From: Hysterium pulicare CBS 123377
Lineage: Eukaryota > Ascomycota > Dothideomycetes > Hysteriales > Hysteriaceae
Reading direction: 5' to 3'
Assembly: GCA_000467715.1 (NCBI GenBank)
Contig: AJFK01000324.1
Location: forward strand, 62,001 to 126,000
Length of the DNA stretch: 64,000 nucleotides
Numbering within the stretch: position 1 is the first letter of the stretch; each line of letters begins with the position of its first letter. The notes under the pieces are model-generated. The model had not been told where the DNA came from. It worked only from the letters and a program-made list of their open reading frames with translations, and ran no database searches. Positions 23,507-35,735 of the stretch are shown one piece after another. A program made the translations under genes and the position numbers.

Positions 23507-25763
23507 ATGGCCGGCCGCTTCGTGAGAGCTTCTAAATATCGTGAGTAGTCTTGTGGATGCTTTCAGCTCAGCTTACTCCTAATACTTTGACCTCCATAGG
23601 ACACGTCTTTGGACGGTCGACCAAGAAGGTATGGCTCTCCTATACATACCCTACTACACGAAAGCCACATCTAATATTTGCAATAATTAGGAACAATGCT
23701 ACGATAACCTCCGCATCTCCAAGAACGCATGGGACACCAACTTGATCAAGGTCAGCTCAATGGAGCCGAAAGCCCTTTTGCGGCTTGCGCTGATGCCCTA
23801 TAGGCGAATCCGGAATATATCTCGGTCAATTGGGAAGCTAGCGGTGGAGGCGCATTCGCCGTTATACCTATCAACGAGAGAGGAAGGCTACCGGAGCTGA
23901 TTCCACTGTTTCGTGGTCATACTGCTGCTGTGTTGGATACAGACTGGTGCGTAGATTTGCGCATAGCGTGTTAGACTACAGGACTGATATACGCGTAGGA
24001 GCCCCTTCAACGATACATTGATAGCCTCCAGTTCCGATGATGGCAAGGTGGGCTTGCGGCAGTGCCTATGGTTTTGTTGGTTGCTAATATGAGGCTAGGT
24101 CTTCATCTGGAAAGTACCTGATGGCTTCACACTGTACACTGATGCTGAGGAGCCTGCGGACGTGTCCCCAGTTGCGAGACTGACTGGACATTCGAGGTAA
24201 GCGGTGAAACGAACAGGGTATCGCACTTTGTGGCTAATAATAGTACAGGAAAGTTGGGCACGTGCTCTTCAATCCTGCTGCCGAGAATGTGCTTGCGAGT
24301 GCCTCCGGTGACTATATGGTCAAGTTATGGGATGTCGAGGCTGGCGCTTCCAAATTAAACCTCAAACACGGGGACATTGTCCAATCGCTGTCTTGGAGTG
24401 CTGATGGTGCTCTTTTAGTCACAACAAGTCGAGACAAGAAGTTGAGGATATGGGATGTCCGGCAAGAAAAACCCGCCCAAGAAGTTCCGGGGCATGCGGG
24501 AGCGAAGAACAGTCGTGCTGTGTGGATGGGTGAACACGACCGCATTGCAACTACTGGATTCTCGAGAATGAGCGACCGCCAGTTGGGTTTGTGGGATGTA
24601 AGAGCGCCGAAAGAACCCATGGGTGGTTTCATGATTCTTGATTCCATCTCCGGAGTCTGCATGCCTTTCTGGGATGACGGTACTCAGTGCTTGTATCTTG
24701 CTGGCAAAGGGTATGTGTTATCGTATATCATGATGTGGTTCCGCTGACATTGGCACAGGGATGGGAACATTCGTTACTATGAGTACGAGAACGATAAGTT
24801 CGAGTATCTTTCCGAGTACAAATCCGCGGATCCCCAGCGAGGTATTGCGTTTTTACCGAAGCGCGGCATCAATGTGAATACAATCTCTCTACTTTGTTGA
24901 TCTCTACTAACCTGTTATAGGTCCATGAAAACGAAGTATTGCGCTGCTTCAAGACAGTTAACGATTCCTATATTGAGCCAATATCGTTTATTGTCCCTCG
25001 AAGGGCCGAAGTCTTCCAGGGTGATATCTATCCGCCAACCACGGGCGTCACGCCTGCAGCATCTTCCGAGGAATGGTTTAACGGCAAGACCGGCCTACCT
25101 CCTAAGATATCTTTGGAAGACATTTATGAAGGCCAAGCACCCACAGAGATCCCTTCTGACTATAAGCCACGCGCAGCGGCTACACCACTTAGCAGTCCTC
25201 CACCAACGAAAACTGAGATGGAACCTCCCAAACCCGCTCCTGCAGCTGCACCGGTAGCCGCACAGCGAGGACCAGCTCCAACGATGAGCGATAACAAAGC
25301 CTCGATTGCCAGCATGGCTTCAAAATTTGCCGACGATGAAGAAGAGGAGTCTTCAGACGATGAGACATCTAGCTTTGAAGAAGTCCCTAAGCCAATCGAG
25401 CGCCCTTCAGCTACGACTTCGAGGATTGAAGAGAAGACGCGTGGACCTGAGATCAAAAAGGAGCCCGAGCCAGCCCCGACTGTAGCACCAGCAGCTTCGA
25501 AAGCGGCGCCCCCGCCCACTCAAAGTGAGCCCGTAACTTCTCCTACTCGAACAGCCAGTAGTGCAGCAGCCGGCGCTGCCGCAGGTATCAAGGATTACCT
25601 TTCAGATATCAAGTCCATGTTGGCGAATCAATCAGAGCAAATCTCTGCATTAACGAAGGACGTCAACTACTTGAAGGCGAAGGTTGGAGAGCAAAGGAGT
25701 GACAGGGAGAAAGATGAGCGCATCAGGGAGCTCGAACTGGAACTAGAAGCTGCAAGGTCTTAA
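23507..25763 (+). CDS. crn1: coronin (actin-binding WD40 protein)
   Basis: Cortical actin-patch protein that binds F-actin and the Arp2/3 complex. Nine exons join in phase: 23507-23540, 23600-23628, 23691-23750, 23804-23946, 23999-24047, 24099-24196, 24249-24710, 24759-24873 and 24921-25763, giving 610 aa. The coronin signature is clear: FVRASKYRHVFG at the N-terminus, followed by WD repeats with GHTAAVLDTDWSPFND, SDDGKVFIWKVPDG and ASGDYMVKLWDVEAG, then the DGNIRYYEYE and RGINVHENEVLRCFK blocks. The C-terminal unique region is Ala/Pro-rich with an acidic patch (DDEEEESSDDETSSFEE) that may act as the CA-like Arp2/3 contact known in yeast Crn1. It ends in a coiled coil (about 555-610). Confidence 0.94.
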
Positions 25764-26573
25764 ACGACCTTGCACCTACTGGAGTATATTTCGAGTTTGC
25801 TGATGAATTTGTGGGCCTGATAGTACTTCCAGCATAACGACTCCCGCTTACGAAGACCAAGATGGATCCCCTGTTTCTATCAGCCCGAAGAGCGAGCCTG
25901 ATGGGGGTAGGTGCCGCTCCTAGGAATTTTCAGTGAGTGAAGAGGTTTGAGTCAACCCCTGTTTGGCTAAGCATCTGCGTTTGAAAAGCGGGCGCGGGTT
26001 TGATTGTTTGGTGCATGGTTCAGCTTAGAACTGAATCGGTGGGCTGGATATTTATTGGTTGTGTAGTTTCTTTGCGTTCCATTATCAATCAGTCCAATTG
26101 AATATTACGAGGTTACGCTTCTCTTAGCTCTGTTCAATTCGATGAAGGGGTCAGCCGTTGAAGCCTGTCATTACTTCTTCTCCATGTTCGCCATAAGTTA
26201 TGAACGTTATCCTCAAAATCTGTCTGGCTCGTTATCAGCTCATTCACGGCCAGGAAAAACGGTGAGGAACAGACCGCTTAGTGATGGTACACTCCTTCAC
26301 CGCATACCGTATTTTGCTAACCGCATCAACACTACCTAGAAAATCCGCTTCAAGCCGCAGTACCGTATACCGCTACGAACCAGGTGTTACACGGAAGCTA
26401 TCCACCACCATGTGACCCCTTGGTGAGCAAAAAATAAAATCCGTGCCGGAGTCCCAGATATAAGGCACCCCATCACCCTCCTCCGTTGACACACCGCGAT
26501 TCAACAACACGCGCAACACCACCGAACTTGTTGTCTACCATCCTCCAACGAACGTCATGCAACTTGTGCTGAC
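25764..26573. other. intergenic region
   Basis: No gene seen between coronin and the SUMO-like-domain gene, apart from a six-codon upstream ORF at the right edge. Confidence 0.4.
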
Positions 26574-26577
26574 ATGA
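26557..26577 (+). promoter_or_regulatory. upstream ORF overlapping the main start codon
   Basis: A six-codon ORF (MQLVLT) ends in TGA at 26575-26577, and that stop overlaps the main ATG at 26574 in the sequence ATGA. This layout would permit termination-reinitiation and could limit translation of the main frame. That the region is transcribed as leader is assumed. Confidence 0.45.
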
Positions 26578-29005
26578 GATTGTCGGACTACAACAAAATC
26601 ATGGCGAATGTTGATAAGACATTCCCGTATGGGATGGAGTCAGGCGTGCGACCGTAAGTTTTTTCTTCTTTCCTTTCCCCTGGTCCCCAGCACAAACTGC
26701 CCGAATTTACCTCTGTGTTGAGTCCGCCTACCATGGGTTGAACGACTAACCTGCTTCCCAAGACCTCATGGTCAACACGGAACACGTGGGCCAGGTATTG
26801 CACTAGAGTCTCCTATTGTCCTTTCTTCAGGCGAGGAAGACTCCTCTAGTGATGACGACCAGGAGCTCGAGGAATCGAACCAGCACGAGGAAGTTCCTGA
26901 TACAAGTATCCAACCTAGCATCCACAGCGCAGAAGACAATAGCCGGAGCGAGCGTCACACTTCAACTCCAGCACCCGAGCCAGCTGCTCGCCCAGGTAAG
27001 ATCCGTGGACCGCGAGCTGGACCCGAGACGGAGCATAGGATCTGGTTGGATGCTGGCGATTATCGTTCCGAGAGCGGTCGAGCACTACTTCCCGCGCGTG
27101 GACGACCACCCACTCGTTCTCCATCTGCGTCTGATGACCCAGGTCACCAGTCTACCATTCCCTCACGTCGCGCAAGAGATTCACGCTCTGGTTCTCCGGA
27201 TGAAGCTCCTACGAAGCGGAAGGCGAAAGCTACGCCTAAAGCAACTCGAACTCCAACAGCGAATCCCACAAGTGCCGGAGACGAACAAAATGAGAGTGTC
27301 AAGACCAAAACCCGAACTCGAGGTCCAATTACTTCGGCTCTTGGACGAGGCAAATCGGCTATTTCAACTAGCCCCAAGCCTGCACGAGGCAAAGCCAGAG
27401 CTCGAGCTCAGCCGAGTACAACAAAGGGAAGAAAAGGAGCTACAGCCAAGAAGCAGTCGGAGGAGACACCTCTGTACACGGACTACAACTCCTACGTCGA
27501 AGACGTCATGGCAGAGGAGCAGGCAAGATCCACTGGACAACCAGTCTGGCTTGTCCAACGCAGTCAACGGACCACCGCGCGCCAGGAGTCCGAAGCCATG
27601 GACGAAGACACTTTCATCGGAAAGAGAAACACTACTACTCCGTTGAACACCGCCACGATTCGAAACAACACCCCGTCTCAATCCTTAGGAGTAGACAAGC
27701 GTCCGCGCCGCTCTCTCCCATGGAGACCTCAGCCGCAGAAGAACGAGGAGATGGAAGAGCAGGGTGTCGAATACCGCGCCGGGAGCTTCGACACGCGCGA
27801 ACGGTTTGCTGGCCGTCCCGTCGGTGCATCTTCAATGGATCCTAATAGAGATCCTCGGTATTTCTCTACGACTACTCGAAACCATCCTCGAGCCAGCGCT
27901 CCCAGAAACCAATCCCGAGCCAGTGCTTCCCGAACCCGCCCGCGAACTAAACGCGATGCCTACACGACCATGAAGAGGCACTTGGCGTCTCTCAACGCGG
28001 AATGGGATGTCGCGATCTCAGAGTTCCGATATACGAATACCCAAGACGCCGGAGACGAAACGTATCAGCATGAGTCCGCGAAGCTGGTCGCCACGCAAAA
28101 TGAGTTGTGCGAGGGAGTCAAGGATCTAATTGATCGGTTCGAAGCCGATTGGGGCGAGCAGGGGATTGCGGAGATGGCCGAGGAAGCGGAATATGTGCCT
28201 GGAGTGTTATTGAAGCTTTTGAGGGGTATGGAGATGGAGCTTATGGAAGAACGAGGAGGAGGAGGTGACGAGGAGGAATATGGAGAAGATGAGGATGAGA
28301 AACGAACCACTAGAAGTGGTCATGGTATTGGTATGCAAGCACGCCTTCCACTCCCTCCCCAACCCCATCCCCATTCCCACTCCCATCCCCATTCCAGACC
28401 TCATCTCTCATCATCTTCCCGCGTCCCCCAAGCGCATCAACAACCCCCACCCACAGCCCGCACTCATCATTCAACGCAATCATTCCCCCAACCCCAACCC
28501 CAATTCCAACCCCACCCCCACTGCGACGCCTACCCCACGCCCACGCCCACCTTCCCCGTCCCCTCCTCCCCTGCCATCTGGCTCGTCTTCCTAACCCGCT
28601 CCCCACGCACCAACGCCGCGATCCACGACGAGATCAAAGTGCGCACAAGCCAGCGCCTGGGTCGAGTCATGCAAGCATATTGCGGACTAAGGGGGTATGA
28701 TGTCGGGAGAACGGTGTTCTGGTTTGAGCGTCAGGGGCCGGGCGGTGGAGAGATTGCGCTTGAGGAGTGGATGAGGCCGCTGCAGGTGAGTTTCTTCCTG
28801 TTTCTTTGGTTGTGAGGTGAGGGCTAATTTGAAGCAGATTGGGATGGTCGAGAGGGATGTTGTGGAGGTGTTTGAAGAACCGGATCGGGACGCTCGTGCG
28901 GAAGCGTCGGAGTATGCTCGTGGTGCGAACCAGCTTGATCAAGAAGATGAAGATGGAGATGGAGACGATGATATGGAGGTCCGGGCCGATCTTGCGACTC
29001 GTTGA
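26574..29005 (+). CDS. large basic protein with C-terminal SUMO-like domain
   Basis: Not a named gene to me. Exons 26574-26653, 26763-28785 and 28838-29005 give 756 aa. The N-terminus reads MRLSDYNKIMANVDKTFPYG, followed by an acidic SSSDDDQELEE stretch, then ~300 residues rich in Lys/Arg/Pro/Ser/Thr (e.g. EAPTKRKAKATPKATRTPT), suggesting a nuclear, chromatin- or nucleic-acid-associated protein. A helical segment (KRDAYTTMKRHLASLNAEWD to LLRGMEMELMEE) precedes a His/Pro low-complexity tract. The end matches the SUMO fold pattern: IKVRTSQRLGRVMQAYCGLR, VFWFERQ, then MRPLQIGMVERDVVEVFEE (compare SUMO's LM-AYC, FLFDG and L-M-D-D-IEV). There is no C-terminal GG, so it is a built-in SUMO-like domain as in Rad60/Esc2-type proteins. 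The segment 26795-26830 has GT and AG ends but is frame-neutral and probably retained. Confidence 0.72.
28356..28570 (+). repeat. C-rich low-complexity tract inside the coding region
   Basis: Degenerate CCCCAT/CCCCAA-like hexamers encode alternating Pro, His, Ser and Gln. It links the helical segment and the SUMO-like domain of the 756-aa protein and is likely length-variable. Confidence 0.7.
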
Positions 29006-30052
29006 GAGTGTGCATGTTGGTTGAGGTCTCATCTATGACGTATGCTCGAGTCGAGTATAGGTAAATGCGGTTTTGTTGCTGGAATGGATGGAGGTGCACG
29101 GCACGATAGTGTGGCCAGTATCCTTCTAAGTCAGCAATGCCGGTAGGGTCAGTCTCTAGATACTGGAGAAGTGGTCGGCGAGTCTTATACCCGACATAAT
29201 AAAATTGAAGTAGAATCTAGAGAATTCTTTTGCGATGAGTGGATGGACGATTTATGTATTGAACTCCCTCACACCCGACCTCAGTTCCCACTAATACTAT
29301 TTCAATGACCGCAATTAGCCTAGAACAAAAAGTCTTGCGGTCAATTGGCTATATGCCCATTGGACTCAATGCACCGATCAAAAGATGTGAAAGGAAACCC
29401 GCTCAGAGAAACCGATCTGCCCAAAACAACAACCGCCAACGAGAACAAAAGAGAATAACAGGTTAAAATGCCTCAGTCAGAGGGTCAAGGCTCGGCATCT
29501 TGAAGGAATGCTGTCAAATGCACGCTCCAGTCGCAAGAGAGAGAGGAAAAATATAGGAAGATTGGTAATTCGCCTAACAATGGTCGAATTGATAGCTGAC
29601 AGCTTCTCCCTTGCAATGCTATTCCAAAAAAGAGAAGAAGAGCTCGGAGAAATGTACAGGATAGAGAAGACAGAGGCGAATTCGATAATGTATAGGAAAA
29701 AGAAAACAATGCAGTGTTCCACCCGTGTATCTCTCTCCTAGTGGATTCTTGTAGAACACAACAATGCCCAGCCAAGCTGTAATTTGGGCCACTTTTTATG
29801 AAGAACCATCTGCGAACGTCGAAGCCGAAATGCGGATTCAATCCGGCCAAGAAGAGGGGTGGAAAGCGTTTCGCTATGGAGCCCAGATACCGATGCTTTT
29901 CATAGGTAGTAGAACGCAGAACCCCGAAGGAGGACCCGCCATTATGCATATTACAATTCGATACAGTGTACAATCTAGGACTAGAGATTATTTTGGATAA
30001 GAGATATCATCCCTCACGGACAGGGTAACAAACGATGTTGGCAACGCTGGCG
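29006..30052. other. convergent 3' intergenic region
   Basis: About 1 kb between convergent genes. Several medium-length frames (up to 162 codons, minus strand at 29485-29973) show no recognisable protein and no consistent coding character; this is probably two 3' UTRs and a spacer. Confidence 0.4.
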
Positions 30053-32084
30053 CTACAAAGCAACGTCGAGGACCAGACTAACGTCGCTGACTTGCGATCC
30101 AGCGAGATCCTCGAGAACAGGTATTAGGTCCAGAAGTTCGTTATCGTGGGCGTCAGAGAACCAGCTGCTGATTGGGACGGCATGTTGTGGGTGGAAGATG
30201 TATGACGTAGGGGAGTTGTCAATGATGATGGTCTCGCGCAGGTCACGTCCAACTTGTGAAAGATCCTGGGGACATATTAGGTCTCAACTTGAAACGCTTG
30301 GCAAGGCTTCTTCTTACCTTCACATAATTGCCCTGATGGTTGTAACAACTTTCTCTAAACAGCCGGTGGTGAACGACACCGTGTATGTCAAGCTGGTCAA
30401 GTAGAGGATCGCCGTACTATAATGTTTGTTCAGTTGCGGTATCTACGAATCTTGATTAGAAGTACTCACCTTGGATACGGAAGCCGTAAATACAACTACT
30501 TCGTACAGTTCGCCAACACGCTTCATGAAGGCATCCACACCAGGCCGTTTGATGACATACACGTTGTGGTACTGTCCCTCAATCTCCACAGGAATCGTGA
30601 AATCGGCCTGATGAAGAATCTGAAACATGTCAGTTGATTCAGATAATATGGGTAACCGGGCAATTACCTTGAAACTGCTGTGTACCAGTGTCTCATCCAG
30701 ATCTAGTACAAGACATTTCTTCCCCTTGAATTCAGGTCTGATTGGTGGTAAAAGCCATTTTTGGTTCTCAGCAGGTGTAACGGCTAAAGAACTACTTTGA
30801 CTTTGTGTTGTAGTATTCGAAGAGACTGTTTGCTCTCTTCTTTCTGCAAGGGGTGGAGGTGGCGGTATTTCGATTTTGGGTTTTGTGTCGGTGGGATCTT
30901 CATCGGCTGTATGGGTATCACTGACCGAGATAGGTATGGTGGGTCCATCATCATGCATCTCAATATCAGTATCAATCTGCTCTTGCTTTGGGGTTCGGTC
31001 ATGGATTATATTCTCATCATCCTGGGAGATCACTGGAGTAGGTGCTTGAACAGTGACCTCTGGATTCGCCGTAGACCTGGTGTCCAACCGATCCGGCTGA
31101 TTCGGTAATGGGGGAAGTGGTTGATCCATGGACTTTTTACTTTTTCCTCCTGACGAAGGGGTTCTGGTGACTAGTTTTGGTATGCTGGACGATGTTTCAG
31201 TCGTAGCATCTCCCTGAATGGGCTTTTCGCTTTCTCGCTTGTCTGCACTGTAGACTGCCTCTCCGGTTTTCTCATCCATTGGATCCTTCGAATCTGCCGT
31301 GCTTGATTCCGCCGCACTCGCATCTTGCTTGTTCAACGCGGAAGGCTGTGTGATGCGCCCTGAACGGATTGGGCTGGCCTTTCTGGCGTTTTCTGTTGGC
31401 TCGTCCTCGACCAACTGCCCGCCTTTTGGAGTACCGAAACAACTAAAACAAGATAGTAAACCCCCTGACTTTTTACTTTTGCTTTTTGTTGAGCCCTCGG
31501 TGCGTTCAGGAACGGGTGCGGGTTGTGAGGGTTTTTCTAAGGCTGCCGTCCTCTGCTGTGATCGTTTGCTACTCGCCGTGCTACCTGCTCTTCGCTTCCC
31601 AGTGAGACTGCGTTTAGAGCCCCGACCAATGCTTTCTGAGTCCGCCACAGTTGCTCCACTCAGCCCTGTGCCAGAAGGGGTTGTCTCTTCGTGCGTTTGC
31701 GATGAAGAACGCGGAATGTTCAACAATGACCGCTTCTTCTTCGGTTCCCCCTCAGCCTTGTCGGCCCCTTGAGTGGATTTTGAACCGGGTCTCCTCAAAT
31801 CTTCAGTTGACGGTGTATCTCGAGAAGATGATCGTGGTGGTGGTAGCTGTGGGTTGGGGTTCGAAGTAGAATTATTTCGCGAGGGTGTTGATCCTAATCA
31901 GTTCAAAGCGGTCAGTGCGAGGCCCAAATGCGATTGCGTGAGTCGATGATAAATTCAACAGCGAAGGGATCTTACCTGCACCGTTTGGCTGGGCTGTGAA
32001 GTTGGCGTCGTTAGCCAGTCCCTTCTCCGCCGAGGGTAGACGACCAGACTGATCCGCAGGAGCTTGCAAGCCGTCCTGGCTCAT
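30053..32084 (-). CDS. psr1: FCP/SCP-type phosphatase, Psr1/Psr2-like
   Basis: HAD-superfamily Ser/Thr phosphatase of the small CTD phosphatase group; yeast Psr1/2 are plasma-membrane enzymes needed for sodium and general stress responses. Exons 32084-31976, 31893-30668, 30619-30470, 30416-30318 and 30265-30053 give 598 aa. The catalytic DxDx(T/V) motif is DLDET (about 434-438) in [15 protein letters not shown], followed by [59 protein letters not shown] and [20 protein letters not shown], all diagnostic. The first ~400 residues are disordered and Ser/Pro/Lys-rich with a cysteine pair in [11 protein letters not shown] (about 185-188), a possible palmitoylation site. It lies inside the chain rather than at the N-terminus as in yeast Psr1. 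Confidence 0.9.
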
Positions 32085-34494
32085 GATGGGGCGGCAATAG
32101 CCTCACAGAGCCCTCTGAAGGTCTTGGATACCGTTCTCCGAGATGTCACTGATGCCAGAAGTTCCCTTGGGTCGCGTGGTAGAGTTGCTTCGTGGGCGGG
32201 ATTCGGCACGACGCAATTATCCTTCCAGATGGGGCAATTGGCGGTGCAGCAGCGACGAAGCTGTGGTCGCGCCAAATATGCAGCGGGAGGCGCAGAGATG
32301 GCAATGAGGTTACAGACGGAGAGCTTGGAGGTGGTGGGAATAAGGAGAGCTTGGGTGGAGTGAATGGCGTGGGCGAAGGTCGGGGAGTCGAGATGAGGCT
32401 GGTTACTCGCTGGTAACTCGCCTAATGTTGGCGCGGGAAATGAGATGACCAGGAATAAGCCGTCGTCAGGTATGGGCCGGGTCGCCTTCTCGCCAGAGTG
32501 AAGATGGAGAGCAGCGTTGTCGCGATGCGTGAAAGCGATGGATGGAGTCACAATGCGCTTGGAGGTGAGACGACAGCTGGGTAGAAGGTAGGCAGGTAGG
32601 TAGATAGGTACTGGGGGCAGAGGTCGCAAAGCCGGTGACAGGGGCGAGAGCACCCAATTGCTTCCTAATTCTTGGCTCGCGTCTAGGGCAGTTCTGGGCT
32701 AGGCAGAGGTGATATACCGGCCTGGGCCCCAGTAATACACGAGTTCAACTTCAACGACAGCTTATTTGGGGTGGAGCAGGCCAATTGGAAACTGCTGTCG
32801 TGCTTGTCGCTGATGAGAGCAGCCACAGAGGGTAAATAGAAGCAAACGAGGACACCCACCATGTACACCACGGCGACGACTCACCAGATATCCCCAGGAC
32901 TCACCGACAAACACGTCTCGGCGCAGAGACCTAGGTGTGTGCGAATGCTTAAGGCCATGAATCGCCACCAGCGAATGCATGATGGGCGATGGGATGTCTT
33001 TGAACTCGGTCGATGTGCAGCCACACTTGACAAGCCAATTCCGCGTGCGACGGGCGGCTATCCTGGCCGGCCCATGCGCGATGTGATGGCTCCGACCACT
33101 CAGCATTCATCGACGGCCCAATCGCGGAGCTGGTCAAGGAAACGAGACCTGGGTATGCGCCACTCTCGCTGCCAAAAAGCACTTCTGCCGCTTAACCCCA
33201 GCTCGCATCCATGAGAGCCATGTCATCGTGCTGTAGGGAAAGCGCCGTTGAACAAACATGTTACGGTTTCACGCCATGTGCAGCTTCTTATCGGAGGAAC
33301 TGAGTTCTCAAACAAATGCCAAACAAATGCAGGTCTCGGGACGATCACATGCCAGTTTGCAATCTACATGTTGATTGGATCCTGCACGCGGGTGTGGCTC
33401 GTGAAGGTCTGGTCATCTGTCAAATGCCGATCCCTCCCAGGTACGAGACATGCTCTGGTTAAGATCACGCGTTCAAGACACCATTCCACCTACAGTACGC
33501 GTGGATGGTGTAGTTACCCTGAAAAACGTCTTTGCCTGGGAATCGGCCGTCATCTGAATGTCGCTTGTTACATATATTGGTCTTGATGACTTACCCCACT
33601 AGGCATCGGAGCAGGCTAAGTGCTTGTACATGCTCATCTTCAGTCTTCTCCTTCGGGGTCATGATGAGATGCAGTTGCAGGGTGGCTCCAGCTATGGCTA
33701 GCAACATGTCTGGCTGCCCTTGGGGAACAATTGACATGTTTGGGCTAATGAATGCCTATCAGGGAAGGCTAAGAGGTGATTGAGGAATGCATAGTAGTGT
33801 GGTCTATAAGTACATTGTTTCTGTATGTCACAAAAATTGCTTTCAATGACTTGAAATTGATCAAAGTCGAATTATAGGCCGTCTATGCAATGCGAGTTAG
33901 GGACAGAGATGCACCACATAAGTAAGCAGTTGTAGGCCTGTTGATGGTCTGGCCTTCCCAAGAGCTTTTAGCAACCATAAGCTGGATATAAATTCGAACT
34001 GGTTATGAAGTATTTCAATAGGACGTTGAACAGGACGTCTGATGAAGATTCAGGGACCAAAGCCAAGGCTGGCCGTCAATCTCACGATGTTCCAAGGTTC
34101 TGAACAGGCGACAGCGTTGCATCGACAGGAGTCATCGTCTCCAGAAAAGACAAACTTCAAAGACTCGTACAAACATCATTGTGAAATACACTTGACGTTG
34201 AAAAGCGGAGCCTGATACCGAACTAAACACCTGGGCAGAGCCTCACTAAACCCCGCCTAAAAATATCAAAGCTCCCGAGGATTTGCATAAAAATCAAGCT
34301 TTTTCACAAAGACAGCACCTCGACGCCAACATCGCGTACATAACTTATCATCACCTCGACAGACAATCAACCTTTGCTCCATTTCCGCCTCCTCAAGGTC
34401 AATTATTCCACCGAAAATACATCTATACCGTGGATATCCCCTGTGTTGTCAGGTTTCTCCATTCACCAAACCGAAAATCCCGAGCTGCACGATC
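32085..34494. other. 2.4-kb divergent intergenic region
   Basis: Lies between the Psr1-like gene (-) and Sds22 (+), which point away from each other. No gene is recognised. The left part is likely the leader of the phosphatase gene and the last ~250 nt the promoter/leader of Sds22. Frames up to 190 codons near 32.1-32.65 kb lack domains. Confidence 0.4.
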
Positions 34495-35735
34495 ATGAGC
34501 ACTTCGGAGTCTACCCCGCACATTGAACTAGACCCTGTTGCTAATAGAGACTCCCATTCGCACGAGCACGATCATGATTCGAAGCCACGAGATAGCAAAG
34601 GCTGGGATGGGAAGCTGAGGCTAGAAAAGAAACCCGTCATAGTGAACCCAGAAGCACTGAGTGATCCGGAATATTCTGACGAAGATGCACCGCCCGTGCA
34701 ACAGATCGAAGCAGACGAGGACCTGCTGGATGACTACAAGGATGACGAGGATGATATACAGTTGATACACTGTAGAATCACGAACATGGAGTCGCTGAGG
34801 TTGGAGAGATTCAAGCATCTTGAAGTAAGCAACCTACATTCCCTACCATATTTTCAATGGTCATTGATACGTGGGGTACAGAAATTATGCCTGCGCCAAA
34901 ACCAACTATCTTCGATCGACCTACCCGAATCCCTCGCACCCACGCTCCGAGACCTCGACCTCTACGACAACTTAATAGCCCACATCAAAGGCCTCGACGC
35001 CTTCACCTCGCTCACAACCCTCGACCTCTCCTTCAACAAGATCAAACACATAAAGCGTATAAATCACCTCACCAATCTCAAAGACCTCTACTTCGTTCAA
35101 AACAAGATCGGCGCGATAGAAGGGCTCGAAGGGCTCAGCAATCTGCGAATGCTAGAGCTAGGAGCGAACCGGATACGAACAATAGAGAACCTAGAGACTC
35201 TCACGGCGCTTGAAGAGTTATGGTTAGGAAAGAACAAAATCACCGAGATCAAGGGCCTGGATACTCTGACGAATTTGAAAATCCTCTCGATCCAATCGAA
35301 CCGCCTGACCTCCATAGCTGGCCTCGATAACCTGCCCAACCTCGAGGAACTCCACATTTCTCACAATGCCCTAACGTCGCTTGATGGTCTGGCTTCGAAT
35401 ACATCCCTTCGTGTCCTCGATATCTCCAATAACCCAATAACTTCCCTTACCGGTCTCTCTACTCTGAAAGCTCTGGAAGAATTGTGGGCGAGCTACTGCC
35501 AAATGGGCAGCTTTGACGAAGTTGAGAAGGAGCTGGGGGATAAAGAGGAACTGCAGACAGTATATTTTGAAGGAACGCCGCTGCAACTCAAGCAGCCAGC
35601 ACTGTATAGGAATAAAGTCAAGTTGGCGCTGCCGCAAGTTGTGCAGATCGATGCTAGTGAGTTTCCCCCTCTGAATCTCTAGTTCCTGAAAATCGATATG
35701 CTAATAGAATCGCAGCTTTCGTAAAACAGGTCTAG
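34495..35735 (+). CDS. sds22: Sds22, leucine-rich-repeat regulator of protein phosphatase 1
   Basis: Nuclear/cytosolic partner of the PP1 catalytic subunit (Glc7), needed for mitotic exit and PP1 biogenesis. Exons 34495-34824, 34882-35656 and 35716-35735 give 374 aa. The N-terminus is acidic (DEDLLDDYKDDEDDIQLIHC). Then come about eleven 22-residue SDS22-type LRRs of the pattern L..L.LGANRIRTIENLE, ending with the family's capping segment VVQIDATFVKQV, which requires the tiny last exon. The first intron (34825-34881, 57 nt) is stop-free and a multiple of three, so it reads through open; it is called an intron because removal yields the conserved RFKHLEKLCLRQN junction and its borders are GTAAGC...CAG. 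Confidence 0.93.

Noticed and set aside
29485-29973. 162-codon minus-strand frame with leucine/phenylalanine-rich segments
   Set aside because: Lies between two convergent genes, has no domain, and its hydrophobic runs reflect a purine-rich opposite strand; read as 3' UTR.
32081-32653. 190-codon minus-strand frame upstream of the Psr1-like gene
   Set aside because: Reads through the presumed leader with no domain and overlaps the gene's own start in another frame.
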